DNA of 64,000 nt, taken from an uncultured Algibacter sp. (GTDB lineage Bacteria > Bacteroidota > Bacteroidia > Flavobacteriales > Flavobacteriaceae). Positions 8,942 to 18,232 of this stretch are shown in pieces (positions within the stretch are counted from its first letter, which is position 1; each line of letters opens with the position of its first letter). The stretch is taken from NCBI RefSeq assembly GCF_947487605.1, contig NZ_CANKXK010000005.1, positions 186,001-250,000 of the forward strand, given 5' to 3'. Position numbers and translations under genes: made by a program. Below the pieces are notes generated by a model. The model was not told the origin of the DNA. It was given only the letters and a program-made list of their open reading frames with translations, and ran no database searches.

Positions 8942-11239
8942 TTACTGCACTTTTTCAACTGTTATCTTCACGCTCTTTGATGCTGGTGTTTTTGCTGTAT
9001 GAGCAAAACTTTCAAGAGGCACTAATACATTTGTTTCTGGAAAATAAGTTGCACAACAGTTTTTTGGAATATCATAACCTACGACTTTAAAATTATTGGC
9101 TTCACGAATCACACCATTGTATTCTGATTTTAGATTTACAACATCGTGTGCTTCTAAACTGCGTAGTTTCATATCTCCACGATTCATAAAAATGATACGT
9201 CGTTCATTAAAAACCCCTCTGTATCTGTCATCTAACCCGTAAATAGTGGTATTAAATTGATCATGACTTCTAATAGTCATCATCACCAGTTCTCCTTCTT
9301 TTAATTGCCATTTTGGTAGGTTGTTTTTTGTAAAATTAGCTTTTCCTGTTTTGGTTTTAAATTTTCTAATACGTGCGCCATTAGGCAAATAAAAACCCGA
9401 AGGTTGCTTTAGCTTTTTATTATAATCCGTAAACCCTTCAACTACCTCAGCAATATCGTTTCTTACTAGATTATAATCATCTTTATATTGCAACCAACTA
9501 ACTTTAGAACGTGCTTTTAATGTAGCATGAGCTATTCCACAAACCACAGCAACTTCACTTAATAAATTTTCAGAACAAGGCTCTAAAACTCCTTTTGTAG
9601 TATGCACCACACCCATAGAGTTTTCAACACTTTGCACTTGTTCTCCAGATTTTTGATAATCTTTTTCTGTACGTCCTAAACATGGTAAAATCAGCGCTTC
9701 TTTTCCTGTAACTAAATGCGAACGATTTAATTTAGTACTAACATGTACCGTTAAATTACAATTTGCTAATGCTTGGGCAGAATACAATGTATCTGGAACT
9801 GCTGAGATAAAATTACCTCCCATTCCAATAAAGACTTTAGCTTTCTTTTCATACATAGCTTTAATAGCATCAATAACAGAAAAACCATGTTTATTTGTTG
9901 GCTTAAAACCGTATTTCGTTTCAATTTTATCGAGAAACGCCTGGGGTGCAGATTCCCAAATTCCAACTGTTCTATCGCCCTGTACATTAGAATGTCCTCG
10001 CACAGGACAGGTTCCTGCACCTTCTTTTCCTATACTTCCTTTTAGCAATAGCAAGTTTACTAATTCGCGAATATTATCTACTGCATTTTCGTGTTGGGTT
10101 AAGCCCATTGCCCAACAAATAATGATTTTATTGTTGTTTAGAATTAAATCAAAAACTTCAGTAAAAATAGCTTCTGAAACTCCAGAGGCTTTCAGACATT
10201 CATCTAAATCATAGGTTTTTAAATCTGTTATAAACGCATCATAACCTTGAGTAAATTCATTTATAAATGCGGTATCAAATACATTACCTTTGGCTTCTTC
10301 TTGCTCTAACAATTTTAAGAGTATCGCTTTAAAAAAAGCAACATCTCCATTAATTGTAATCGGTACAAAGGCATCAGCTATTTGGGTTCCACCAGTTAAA
10401 AGCTTTACTGGACTTTGCGGATTGGTAAATTTTATTAACCCTGCTTCAGGCAATGGATTAACAGCTATTATTTTACCACCATTTTTTTTAGTTTTCTCTA
10501 AAGCAGTAAGCATTCTAGGATGATTTGTTCCTGGGTTTTGTCCAACTACCAGAACCACCTCAGCTTTATATAAATCGTCTAAGGTTACGGAACCTTTACC
10601 TATTCCTAAAGTTTCAGACAAAGCACTTCCGCTTGCTTCATGACACATGTTTGAACAGTCGGGTAAATTGGATGTACCAAATTCGCGAACAAATAACTGA
10701 TATAAAAACGCCGCTTCGTTGGTTGTTCTTCCCGATGTATAAAATACTGCTTCATCTGGATTATCAAGCGCGTTTAAATGCTGTCCTACTTTTTCAAAAG
10801 CAGCTTCCCAAGACATGGGTTGATAATGTGTTGCGTCTTCTGGTAAAAACATAGGCTCTGCCAAACGCCCAGACTTACCTATTTCAAAATCAGACCAACT
10901 GGATAGTTCATCAACACTATGCTTTTCAAAAAAATCAGCACCAATCGTTTTATTCTGAGCTTCTTCAGCAATAGCTTTAATACCGTTTTCGCAAAATTCA
11001 CCTAAAGAAGAACGTTCATCATCAGGATCTGGCCATGCACAACCTGGACAATCAAAACCTCCTTTTTGATTCATTTTTGTTGCTAATTTGAGTGCATCAG
11101 CGGTATTCATATACTTAGAAACCTGACCTATAGCCGTAGCAATACTTTTAAACCCTACACTATTTACTTGTGGTTTAGTGCTTTTTAGGTTTTCAAAAGT
11201 TTCTGGTGTTAATGCTTTTTCTTTTGATGTTGTACTCAT
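8942..11239 (-). CDS. FdhF/YdeP-family molybdopterin oxidoreductase
   Basis: A 765-residue bis-MGD oxidoreductase of the FdhF/YdeP type (related to formate dehydrogenase alpha subunits). The N-terminal signature GGFDCPGCAWPDPD (about residues 60-73) is typical of this subfamily. Molybdopterin-domain features follow: FYTSGRTTNEAAFLYQL, CHEASG, GQNPGTNHPRMLTALE and WAMGLTQHENAVDNI. The C-terminal cofactor domain includes MMTIRSHDQFNTTIYG. The physiological substrate is not known; formate is only one option. No signal peptide, so it is cytoplasmic. Its start overlaps the MocA-like gene by 4 bp (ATGA), giving tight coupling. No fdhD, which such enzymes may need, is present here. Confidence 0.88.
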   Translation of the reverse strand: MSTTSKEKALTPETFENLKSTKPQVNSVGFKSIATAIGQVSKYMNTADALKLATKMNQKGGFDCPGCAWPDPDDERSSLGEFCENGIKAIAEEAQNKTIGADFFEKHSVDELSSWSDFEIGKSGRLAEPMFLPEDATHYQPMSWEAAFEKVGQHLNALDNPDEAVFYTSGRTTNEAAFLYQLFVREFGTSNLPDCSNMCHEASGSALSETLGIGKGSVTLDDLYKAEVVLVVGQNPGTNHPRMLTALEKTKKNGGKIIAVNPLPEAGLIKFTNPQSPVKLLTGGTQIADAFVPITINGDVAFFKAILLKLLEQEEAKGNVFDTAFINEFTQGYDAFITDLKTYDLDECLKASGVSEAIFTEVFDLILNNNKIIICWAMGLTQHENAVDNIRELVNLLLLKGSIGKEGAGTCPVRGHSNVQGDRTVGIWESAPQAFLDKIETKYGFKPTNKHGFSVIDAIKAMYEKKAKVFIGMGGNFISAVPDTLYSAQALANCNLTVHVSTKLNRSHLVTGKEALILPCLGRTEKDYQKSGEQVQSVENSMGVVHTTKGVLEPCSENLLSEVAVVCGIAHATLKARSKVSWLQYKDDYNLVRNDIAEVVEGFTDYNKKLKQPSGFYLPNGARIRKFKTKTGKANFTKNNLPKWQLKEGELVMMTIRSHDQFNTTIYGLDDRYRGVFNERRIIFMNRGDMKLRSLEAHDVVNLKSEYNGVIREANNFKVVGYDIPKNCCATYFPETNVLVPLESFAHTAKTPASKSVKITVEKVQ

Positions 11240-11856
11240 TTAGTTTTAAAATTCGCTTTATGAAGAGTTTCGTAATCTTCTTTGGAATCTAAATCTACAT
11301 TTTTTACAGGAGGTATTAAAGTTTTTACAAAAGAATCATAAGCTTTAAGAAGCGCTTTAGCACCTTCATCATTACTAAGTTTTGTCAACTCTTCAAAATA
11401 AACCGCATCAAAAAGCACTGGGACGCCCTTTTTCTCATCAGTATAAGCTGTTGCAATTATTTGACTTTCATCAGGAGAAAAGTCTTGAATCATTTCATTC
11501 AAATAATCTGAATTTATTAACGGTTGATCTGCCAGTGTAACAAGAATTCCTTGGCTTTTTGAATTCGAATTTATAACATACTCAGTAGCAAAAGCTATGG
11601 ATTTACCCAAACCTAACTTCCAATTTTCGTTCTTTAAAATAGTAACTGGATGCTGTTTAATGTCAGTCTCAATCAATTTACAATTAGCTCCTAAAACAAC
11701 AATGATTTCAGAAACATCAACTCTTAAAGCTGTTTTTATAGTATGATTTAATAAGCTGTCATTACCCCATTTAAGCAATTGTTTTGGGCTTCCCATTCTA
11801 CTTGAAGCACCAGCAGCTAGAATAACAATGGAAATATTCGGTTTATTTTGATTCAC
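11236..11856 (-). CDS. MocA-like molybdenum cofactor nucleotidyltransferase
   Basis: A 206-residue MobA-like NTP transferase. The nucleotide site is VILAAGASSRMGSPKQLLKWG (residues 11-31), and TLADQPLINSDYL gives the metal-binding Asp. The AAGASSRMGxPKQLL form and the neighbour xdhC fit MocA, which makes molybdopterin cytosine dinucleotide for xanthine-dehydrogenase-type enzymes; this is an inference, since the same fold also covers other sugar and cofactor transferases. It overlaps xdhC by 14 bp and the FdhF-like gene by 4 bp, so three genes form one translationally linked unit on the - strand. Confidence 0.85.
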   Translation of the reverse strand: MNQNKPNISIVILAAGASSRMGSPKQLLKWGNDSLLNHTIKTALRVDVSEIIVVLGANCKLIETDIKQHPVTILKNENWKLGLGKSIAFATEYVINSNSKSQGILVTLADQPLINSDYLNEMIQDFSPDESQIIATAYTDEKKGVPVLFDAVYFEELTKLSNDEGAKALLKAYDSFVKTLIPPVKNVDLDSKEDYETLHKANFKTK

Positions 11857-12877
11857 TAGACTTGGAATGAATTCTACCTACTTTTTCTTGAAGAGACATA
11901 GGGTATTGTTTTCTAGTAAAGGCTAATATTTCTGCAACAATTGAGACAGCAATTTCTTGAGGCGTTTCAGAACCTATGTTCAAGCCTGCTGGCCCATGAA
12001 TAGATTCTAAAAATTTATCTGATATCTCTGGACAGTATTCTGTAAATTGAGATAATAAATCATCGCGTCTTTTACTGGGGCCTAATAAACCTATGTAGTT
12101 TGGTGTTGTTTTGTTTAGAGCCACCAAATAGCGTAAATCATAAGCAAAATTATGAGTCATCAGTATTATGGCTGTTTGATTATCTATATTTGAAACGTCT
12201 AAAGCTTCTGGTGTAGTTGCGTAAAATGCATGAGCTCCAAAAAACTCTTTAATAGATTTATGTTCTTTAACACCTGCTACTATAGTGACTTCCCAACCCG
12301 TAAGTGCTGCATATTGACAGAGTTGAACAGCATCGTGTTCGGCGCCAACTATTACCAGCTTAAAACATGGCGGCATTGTTTGTTTAAAAACTGAAAGCGT
12401 CAATTCACTTTTTAAATTATTTAATGTATTTAGAGGAAAAGATTGGTTATCAATTTCTACAACAGATCCATATTTTAAACTACCCCCTTCTTGCTTTTCG
12501 TAATATGACAATAAATTAAATGATTGACGCTTTTTTAAACATTCAGAAAAAGCATTTACAAAATCTTTATTTGGATTAAAAAGTTCAATCAAAATATATA
12601 ACACCCCTTCACAACCCAATCGGTACCTACCATCATAAGTCATTATTTTTGATATTCCTGTTTTAAAAACAGATTGTGATTGAACTAGAATTTCTTTCTC
12701 AACACAGCCTCCACTAACCGCACCAATCATCTTATTGTTTTCTAAAATGAGCATCCTTACTCCTGGTCTGCGGTATGATGATCCATCCAATGCTACGACC
12801 GAAGCCATGACAGAGTTTACTCCGCTCTCTTTCGCTTTGATGCCTTCTGCTACAATATTTTTAAACTCGTGTGTCAT
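11843..12877 (-). CDS. XdhC/CoxI-family molybdoenzyme maturation factor
   Basis: A 344-residue member of the XdhC/CoxI family, which binds molybdenum cofactor and delivers its sulfurated form to xanthine-dehydrogenase-type enzymes. The first domain has SVMASVVALDGSSYRRPGVRM and GAVSGGCVEKEIL with the conserved Cys. The second is a Rossmann-like domain: FKLVIVGAEHDAVQLCQYA, ILMTHNFAYDLRYL, YIGLLGPSKRRDDLL and GLNIGSETPQEIAVSIVAEI. It is the first gene of the xdhC-mocA-like-fdhF-like unit, 160 bp from the hydroxylase genes it probably serves. Confidence 0.92.
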   Translation of the reverse strand: MTHEFKNIVAEGIKAKESGVNSVMASVVALDGSSYRRPGVRMLILENNKMIGAVSGGCVEKEILVQSQSVFKTGISKIMTYDGRYRLGCEGVLYILIELFNPNKDFVNAFSECLKKRQSFNLLSYYEKQEGGSLKYGSVVEIDNQSFPLNTLNNLKSELTLSVFKQTMPPCFKLVIVGAEHDAVQLCQYAALTGWEVTIVAGVKEHKSIKEFFGAHAFYATTPEALDVSNIDNQTAIILMTHNFAYDLRYLVALNKTTPNYIGLLGPSKRRDDLLSQFTEYCPEISDKFLESIHGPAGLNIGSETPQEIAVSIVAEILAFTRKQYPMSLQEKVGRIHSKSSESK

Positions 12878-13037
12878 CTATATGAAGTAAAAAACGATTT
12901 ACTAAGTAATTAAAAATGTTATTTTAGACCAGTCGAAAACTTATGATTCTGAATTCCAATATATTTTGACTGCAGTTCATGTGACAATAAGTTAAAATCT
13001 TACTTTTTAGATAGTCTTTTATCTCTTAATATTTAAT

Positions 13038-15257
13038 TTATCCTAAAACTGTTTCTTCAACATTCATATTACTCATATAAGGCTGCTTTCTTAAACGTTT
13101 CCCTGTAGCTTTATAAATAGCATTAGCAACTGCAGCACCAACGGGAGGTAAAGTTGGTTCTCCTAATCCAGTAGGAGCCATATCGCTTTCAATAAAATGT
13201 ACATCTACCTTTGGCGTTTGTCCCATTCTAATTAATTGGTATGTATTAAAATTATTAGATTGCGGAATGCCATTATTGAATCCAAAATCAGAATACATCG
13301 CATGACCTATACCATCAATAATACCACCTTTTATTTGATTTAATGCACCTAAAGGATTAACAACAACACCACAATCTACAGCACAAGTCACTTTTTTTAC
13401 TAGTGGCAATCCATTTTCCATTACTATATCTGCAACTTCGGCTACGTGAGTATTGTGACAATAATAAACTGAAAGCCCTTGATAAACACCTTCTTCTGCT
13501 TTCCCCCAATTTGATTTATCTACAACTAATTTTAATACACCTTGCAAACGTTCTGGGCTATAATCAATCTTTGGGTCTGGATTATTTTTTGCTTTATCCA
13601 ATAAATCCATGTGCAATTGAATACGATCTACACCCATTTCCTCTGCAAGTTCATCAAAAAAGCTTTGCTCTGCACTAGCTAAAAAATTTGTGTATGGTGC
13701 TCTCCAAGCTCCCGTTGAGATATTACTTCTGTAATTAGCAGTATCAACTTGATAATTTTCTATGGCTCCCGCGGGGAAAAAGTGCGGAATTAATCCATAC
13801 ATATTACTATCAATATTAGACTCTTTTAAATGATATCCAGTTATTTCTCCTTCTTTCAAAGATGCAGCTATCCTGTATTTCTTGGCTGGACGATATATAC
13901 CTGTAGCTATATCATCTTCTCTGGTAGAGACCATTTTTACTGGTTTTTTAATCGTATTTGAAATCTCTACAGCTTCACAAACAAAATCATTATAAAGACG
14001 TCTTCCAAAACCGCCTCCCATTCTTGTCATTTCCACATGCACATCATCTATATCTCTATCCAAAAGTTTAGAGACTATTTTAGCAGCTTCAGCAGGTGTT
14101 TGAGTAGGTCCAACTAAATGCACTTTGTCTGGTGTTACGCTAGCGAAAAAGTTCATAGGTTCCATACAACTATGCGGTAAAAAAGGCGATTCATAAGTAC
14201 GTTCAAAAACAGTATCTGCATTAGCAAATGCTTTTTTTACATTACCATCAGACCTCATGGTTGAAAATGTATTACCATCTAATATAGCATTAAGTTTTTT
14301 GTCATGTAGTGCAGTATCTTCAAGCGGTGATTCTTCCTTCCAAGTAGCTTTAATAGCTTTCTTGCCTTTTATGGCATTCCAAGTATTATTGGCAATAACT
14401 ACAACTTTTTCATGATCATTAAACCTTGCTGTCCAGCTATTAGGTCCATCCTCTATGTAGGCTTTTGCTTTTTCTCCAATGGTAATCACATCAATAACAC
14501 CCGGTATTGCTTTTGCAGCAGCAGCATCAAACGAGTCTAAAATTTGTCCAAATGCTGGTGGCCTTAAAATTGTAGCATACAACATACCTTCTTCTTTATA
14601 ATCTAGCCCAAATAAGGGTTTCCCAGTTATAATTTTATCAATATCTACATTTCCTTTACCTTGACCAATAATGGTAAAATCTTTTGAGTCTTTTAATGTA
14701 ACGTTTTCTGGAACTTCTAATAGTGCAGCTTCAGACACCACATCGCCATAACCTAGGGTTTCTCCATTTGCATTTGTAATCACTCCTAATTTTGCGTTAC
14801 ATTCTGAGGCATCAACACCCCATCTTGCAGCAGCGGCATTAACCAACATTTGTTTTGCTGTAGCACCTGTTTGCCGCAGTGGCTCCCAACCCAAGCGTAT
14901 GGATTGACTACCACCTGCTAATTGCCTTGTGAAATTTTTGGTGTCTAAATCGCCTTGAACTACATATACATCTTTCCACGCCACATCTAATTCTTCTGCA
15001 ATAAGCATAGGCATTGAGGTTTTCACACCTTGTCCAATTTCTGGATTTGGTGCAAATATGGTAACTTTTCCTTCTGGAGAAATTTTTATAAAGGCATTGA
15101 AATCATTGTAATTTAATTTACTTAAATCGATTGAAGGTTTTACGTCGGATTTGCATGCATTAAATAAGTTAAAACCTATTATCATACCTCCACTAGCTAA
15201 AGCTGATGATTTTAAGAAAGACCTTCTGCTAAATGTCATTTGTTTTGAAGTTGCCAT
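13038..15257 (-). CDS. Xanthine-dehydrogenase-family molybdopterin subunit, Tat-exported (IorB-like)
   Basis: A 739-residue large subunit of a molybdenum hydroxylase, closest in layout to isoquinoline 1-oxidoreductase beta subunit/aldehyde oxidase types. The N-terminus has a twin-arginine signal (FSRRSFLKSSALASGG), so the folded enzyme is exported; FNAC at its end is a weak lipobox. Cofactor and active-site motifs are GGGFGRRLYNDF (about residue 412), STGAWRAP (about 515) and the catalytic Glu region GEPTLPPVGAAVANAI (about 697). The natural substrate is unknown; an aldehyde or N-heterocycle is likely. The 2Fe-2S subunit gene is 23 bp upstream. No cytochrome c subunit, common in this family, follows. 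Confidence 0.9.
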   Translation of the reverse strand: MATSKQMTFSRRSFLKSSALASGGMIIGFNLFNACKSDVKPSIDLSKLNYNDFNAFIKISPEGKVTIFAPNPEIGQGVKTSMPMLIAEELDVAWKDVYVVQGDLDTKNFTRQLAGGSQSIRLGWEPLRQTGATAKQMLVNAAAARWGVDASECNAKLGVITNANGETLGYGDVVSEAALLEVPENVTLKDSKDFTIIGQGKGNVDIDKIITGKPLFGLDYKEEGMLYATILRPPAFGQILDSFDAAAAKAIPGVIDVITIGEKAKAYIEDGPNSWTARFNDHEKVVVIANNTWNAIKGKKAIKATWKEESPLEDTALHDKKLNAILDGNTFSTMRSDGNVKKAFANADTVFERTYESPFLPHSCMEPMNFFASVTPDKVHLVGPTQTPAEAAKIVSKLLDRDIDDVHVEMTRMGGGFGRRLYNDFVCEAVEISNTIKKPVKMVSTREDDIATGIYRPAKKYRIAASLKEGEITGYHLKESNIDSNMYGLIPHFFPAGAIENYQVDTANYRSNISTGAWRAPYTNFLASAEQSFFDELAEEMGVDRIQLHMDLLDKAKNNPDPKIDYSPERLQGVLKLVVDKSNWGKAEEGVYQGLSVYYCHNTHVAEVADIVMENGLPLVKKVTCAVDCGVVVNPLGALNQIKGGIIDGIGHAMYSDFGFNNGIPQSNNFNTYQLIRMGQTPKVDVHFIESDMAPTGLGEPTLPPVGAAVANAIYKATGKRLRKQPYMSNMNVEETVLG

Positions 15258-15280
15258 TTTTTAAATTTTTTATAGGTTAA

Positions 15281-15742
15281 TTAACTTAATTTTTCAGCAG
15301 CTACTTTAACAGCTTCTTCAATATTATTGTATGCGGCGCATCTGCAAATATTTCCATGCATGGCGTTTCTTATTTGAGTTTCTGTTGGGTTTGGGTTCTT
15401 ATCCAAAAATGCTGAAGCCGTCATGATTTGTCCTGCTTGACAATAGCCACATTGCGGAACATCAACTTCTTTCCAAGCTTGTTGTACGGGATGGTCGCCA
15501 TGTTCTGAAAGTCCTTCAATTGTTGTAATATTCATACCTTCAGCTTGCGATACTTGTAATAAACAACTGCGTGTTGCAGTACCATCTACATGTACTGTAC
15601 AAGCACCACATTGTCCTATTCCACATCCGTATTTTGTACCTACTAGGTCTATTTGGTCTCTAAGCACCCAAAGTAAAGGGGTGTCCATATCTGCCTCTAC
15701 AGTATGGGTTTCGTTGTTAATTTTTAAGTTGAATGTTGGCAT
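15281..15742 (-). CDS. 2Fe-2S subunit of the molybdenum hydroxylase (IorA-like)
   Basis: A roughly 153-residue iron-sulfur subunit. The ferredoxin-like domain has YGCGIGQCGACTVHVDG plus a later Cys (TRSC) for the first cluster, and the helical domain has PQCGYCQAGQIM and GNICRCAAY for the second. It passes electrons from the molybdenum site of the neighbouring large subunit. It has no signal peptide of its own, so it is probably carried out with the Tat-exported partner. The start was set at the second Met (MPTFNLKINNE), which matches the family; an upstream in-frame ATG at 15760 would add six residues. Confidence 0.92.
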   Translation of the reverse strand: MPTFNLKINNETHTVEADMDTPLLWVLRDQIDLVGTKYGCGIGQCGACTVHVDGTATRSCLLQVSQAEGMNITTIEGLSEHGDHPVQQAWKEVDVPQCGYCQAGQIMTASAFLDKNPNPTETQIRNAMHGNICRCAAYNNIEEAVKVAAEKLS

Positions 15743-15860
15743 GTTATCTATATTTTGCATTAAATTATAAAAAAAGTAATTAATAAAGAATTGAATCTAT
15801 AATTTTAACAAGGGCTTAACTAAGTGCAAATAAATCATCAATCATACATTTTTAATATAA

Positions 15861-15890
15861 AAAAAGCCATATTATATTTAACATGGCTTT
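15861..15890 (-). terminator. Rho-independent terminator after kbl
   Basis: On the - strand an 8-bp stem (AAAGCCAT with ATGGCTTT, 15863-15870 and 15883-15890) with a 12-base loop is followed by a T-run, about 30 bp after the kbl stop. Confidence 0.75.
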
Positions 15891-15919
15891 ACTAACAAGA
15901 ATTTTAATTTTGAAATATG

Positions 15920-17107
15920 CTATAGCACTTTAAGTTCTTTACCTATTTTAACGAAAGCCTGTATAGCTTTGTCTAAATGATTTTTTTCGTGAGCTGCAGA
16001 TAACTGCACTCTTATTCTAGCTTTTCCTTCTGGTACGACAGGATAAAAGAAACCAATAACATAAATGCCTTCTTCCAGTAGTTTTGATGCGAATTCTTGA
16101 GCCAATGTTGCTTCATATAGCATTACAGGTACTATTGGATGATCTCCTGGCACAATATCGAAACCAGCGTTAGTCATTTTTTCTCTAAAGTATTTAGTAT
16201 TTTCCTTTAGTTTATCACAAAGATGAGTTGAATTACTTATTAAATCTAAAACTTTAATAGAAGCTCCAACTATTGAAGGTGCTACTGTGTTTGAAAACAA
16301 ATACGGTCTTGATCGTTGTCTTAAAAGTTCAACAATTTCTTTTCTAGCTGCTGTAAAACCGCCAGATGCGCCACCCAAGGCTTTTCCATAGGTACCGGTA
16401 ATAATATCGATTCTACCCATAACATTTCTGTACTCATGTGTACCTCTTCCTGTGTTTCCTATAAACCCCGTAGAGTGACATTCATCTACCATAACCATAG
16501 CATGGTACTTGTCTGCTAAATCACAAATTTTATCTAGCTGTGCAATGGTTCCATCCATAGAAAAAGATCCATCTGTAACAATTAATTTACGGCGACTATC
16601 ATTAGCCAATTTTAACTGTTCTTCTAAAGCTTCCATATTATTATGGTCATATCTAAATCGTTTCGCTTTACAAAGTCGAATACCATCGATAATTGATGCG
16701 TGATTTAATGCATCTGAAATAATGGCATCTTCAGAACCTAAAAGTGGCTCAAAAAGTCCTCCATTAGCATCAAATGCAGCAGCATATAAAATACAATCTT
16801 CCATTCCTAAAAAAGCAGCTGTCTTCTTTTCTAATTCTTTATGAATGTCTTGCGTACCACAAATAAATCGTACTGATGACAAACCATAACCATGCGAATC
16901 AATCGCATTTTTTCCTGCTTCAATAACATCTGGATTAGATGATAACCCCAGATAGTTGTTAGCACAAAAATTCAAAACTTCTGTAGAATTAGTTGTGCTT
17001 ATTTTTGAGCCTTGAGGTGTTGTAATAACACGTTCTGTTTTATACAACCCTGCGTTTTTAATTTCGTTTAGTTCTCTTTGTAAATCTTCTTTTATATTTG
17101 AATACAT
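15920..17107 (-). CDS. kbl: Glycine C-acetyltransferase (2-amino-3-ketobutyrate CoA ligase)
   Basis: A 395-residue PLP enzyme of the alpha-oxoamine synthase family. It splits 2-amino-3-ketobutyrate with CoA into glycine and acetyl-CoA, the second step of threonine breakdown. Visible motifs are [44 protein letters not shown] with the PLP-binding Asp and His, and the PLP lysine in [13 protein letters not shown]. Closely related enzymes (serine palmitoyl- and KAPA-synthases) share the fold, but the gene 13 bp upstream is the threonine dehydrogenase that makes its substrate, which settles the call. Ends at a terminator at 15861-15890. Confidence 0.95.
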   Translation of the reverse strand: MYSNIKEDLQRELNEIKNAGLYKTERVITTPQGSKISTTNSTEVLNFCANNYLGLSSNPDVIEAGKNAIDSHGYGLSSVRFICGTQDIHKELEKKTAAFLGMEDCILYAAAFDANGGLFEPLLGSEDAIISDALNHASIIDGIRLCKAKRFRYDHNNMEALEEQLKLANDSRRKLIVTDGSFSMDGTIAQLDKICDLADKYHAMVMVDECHSTGFIGNTGRGTHEYRNVMGRIDIITGTYGKALGGASGGFTAARKEIVELLRQRSRPYLFSNTVAPSIVGASIKVLDLISNSTHLCDKLKENTKYFREKMTNAGFDIVPGDHPIVPVMLYEATLAQEFASKLLEEGIYVIGFFYPVVPEGKARIRVQLSAAHEKNHLDKAIQAFVKIGKELKVL

Positions 17108-17120
17108 TACTTTTCTTGTT

Positions 17121-18062
17121 TTAGATTGCTATGTGATATTGTTCTTTTAACTTCTGAATCATAATTTCTGTTATGGTACTTACATTGAAACTTGGTTTCC
17201 AATTCCAGTCATTTTGTGCTTCAGAATCATCTATGGTTTTAGGCCAGCTTTCAGCAATTTTTTGTCTGAAATCTGGTTTAAAATTAACTTTAAACTCTGG
17301 ATAATATTTTCTAATTTCTAATTCAATATCCAAAGGAGAAAAACTAACTCCAGAAATATTGTATGAGGTTCGGGTTTTAATTGCTTTTTTTGGAGCTTCC
17401 ATTAATTTAAGAGTGGCATCAATAGCATCATCCATAAAAATCATGGGAAGTATAGTGTCTTCATTTAAAAAACAATCGAAATTTTCACCTAATACTGCTT
17501 TATGATAAATATCTACGGCATAATCAGTAGTGCCACCTCCTGGTAAAGATTGATACCCTATTACACCAGGAAACCTTAAAGATCTAACATCTAAATCATA
17601 TTTATCAAAATAATACTTTGCCCAGTTTTCACCATCTACCTTACTTATTCCATAAACAGTCTCTGGATTTAAAGAGGTGTTATTAGGCGTTTTCAATTTA
17701 GGTGCATTATTTCCAAAAACAGCTATTGAACTTGGATAAAATACCTTTTTAACGTTTTCTGCTCTGGATACTTCCAACACGTTTAAAAACGTTTTTGTAT
17801 TAATATCCCAGCTTAACAACGGATTTGCCTCACCTTTAGCTGATAATATAGCTGCCAAATGGTAAACCTGAGTTACATTATATTTCTTTACAACCTCTCT
17901 AATTCTTTCTAAATCTGTTGCATTAATAATTTCGAACAAGCCATTAAACCCTTCTTTTTTAGCAACATCTGAAGCTAAGACGTTATCCAATCCATATTTA
18001 TTCTGAAGGGCTTTAGTTAGCACTGTTCCTAGTTGTCCGTTAGCACCAATTACTAAAATCAT
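17121..18062 (-). CDS. L-threonine 3-dehydrogenase, SDR (epimerase-like) type
   Basis: A 313-residue NAD-dependent short-chain dehydrogenase. The Rossmann motif is [14 protein letters not shown] at the N-terminus, [11 protein letters not shown] follows near residue 70, and the catalytic YGISK (Tyr-x3-Lys) is near residue 140. It looks like UDP-glucose epimerases, but proteins of this kind next to kbl oxidise L-threonine to 2-amino-3-ketobutyrate, as in the cold-adapted Flavobacterium enzyme. kbl follows 13 bp downstream. The 170-bp divergent region to the Lrp-type regulator holds a candidate operator pair. Confidence 0.9.
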   Translation of the reverse strand: MILVIGANGQLGTVLTKALQNKYGLDNVLASDVAKKEGFNGLFEIINATDLERIREVVKKYNVTQVYHLAAILSAKGEANPLLSWDINTKTFLNVLEVSRAENVKKVFYPSSIAVFGNNAPKLKTPNNTSLNPETVYGISKVDGENWAKYYFDKYDLDVRSLRFPGVIGYQSLPGGGTTDYAVDIYHKAVLGENFDCFLNEDTILPMIFMDDAIDATLKLMEAPKKAIKTRTSYNISGVSFSPLDIELEIRKYYPEFKVNFKPDFRQKIAESWPKTIDDSEAQNDWNWKPSFNVSTITEIMIQKLKEQYHIAI

Positions 18063-18134
18063 AAAATAAACATTAAAGCATTAATTACTATCAAAATTAA
18101 ACATAACAACACTAATAATTACTATACCAAAAAA

Positions 18135-18149
18135 TTTAAGTAAAATTTA
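18135..18149. promoter_or_regulatory. Candidate Lrp-type operator, site 1
   Basis: TTTAAGTAAAATTTA at 18135-18149 is the exact reverse complement of 18213-18227. It includes the palindrome AGTAAA-A-TTTACT (18139-18151). It lies 73 bp upstream of the threonine dehydrogenase start. A partial third match, TTTTACTT, is at 18176-18183. Confidence 0.5.
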
Positions 18150-18212
18150 CTAAAATTAACATTCATATTAATTATTTTTACTTCATAGCTTATAAATAAA
18201 TACACATAACAA

Positions 18213-18227
18213 TAAATTTTACTTAAA
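18213..18227. promoter_or_regulatory. Candidate Lrp-type operator, site 2
   Basis: TAAATTTTACTTAAA, the inverted copy of site 1, ends 5 bp before the Lrp/AsnC start codon, where a bound protein would block its own gene. Confidence 0.5.
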
Positions 18228-18232
18228 AGATA

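Noticed and set aside
10525-10854. 109-codon open frame on the + strand
   Set aside because: It is a reverse-strand shadow of the FdhF/YdeP-type gene, which has clear family motifs.
15920-18062. Sugar-nucleotide epimerase and biotin-type KAPA synthase
   Set aside because: The folds allow it, but adjacency of the two genes and the divergent Lrp-type regulator point to threonine breakdown.
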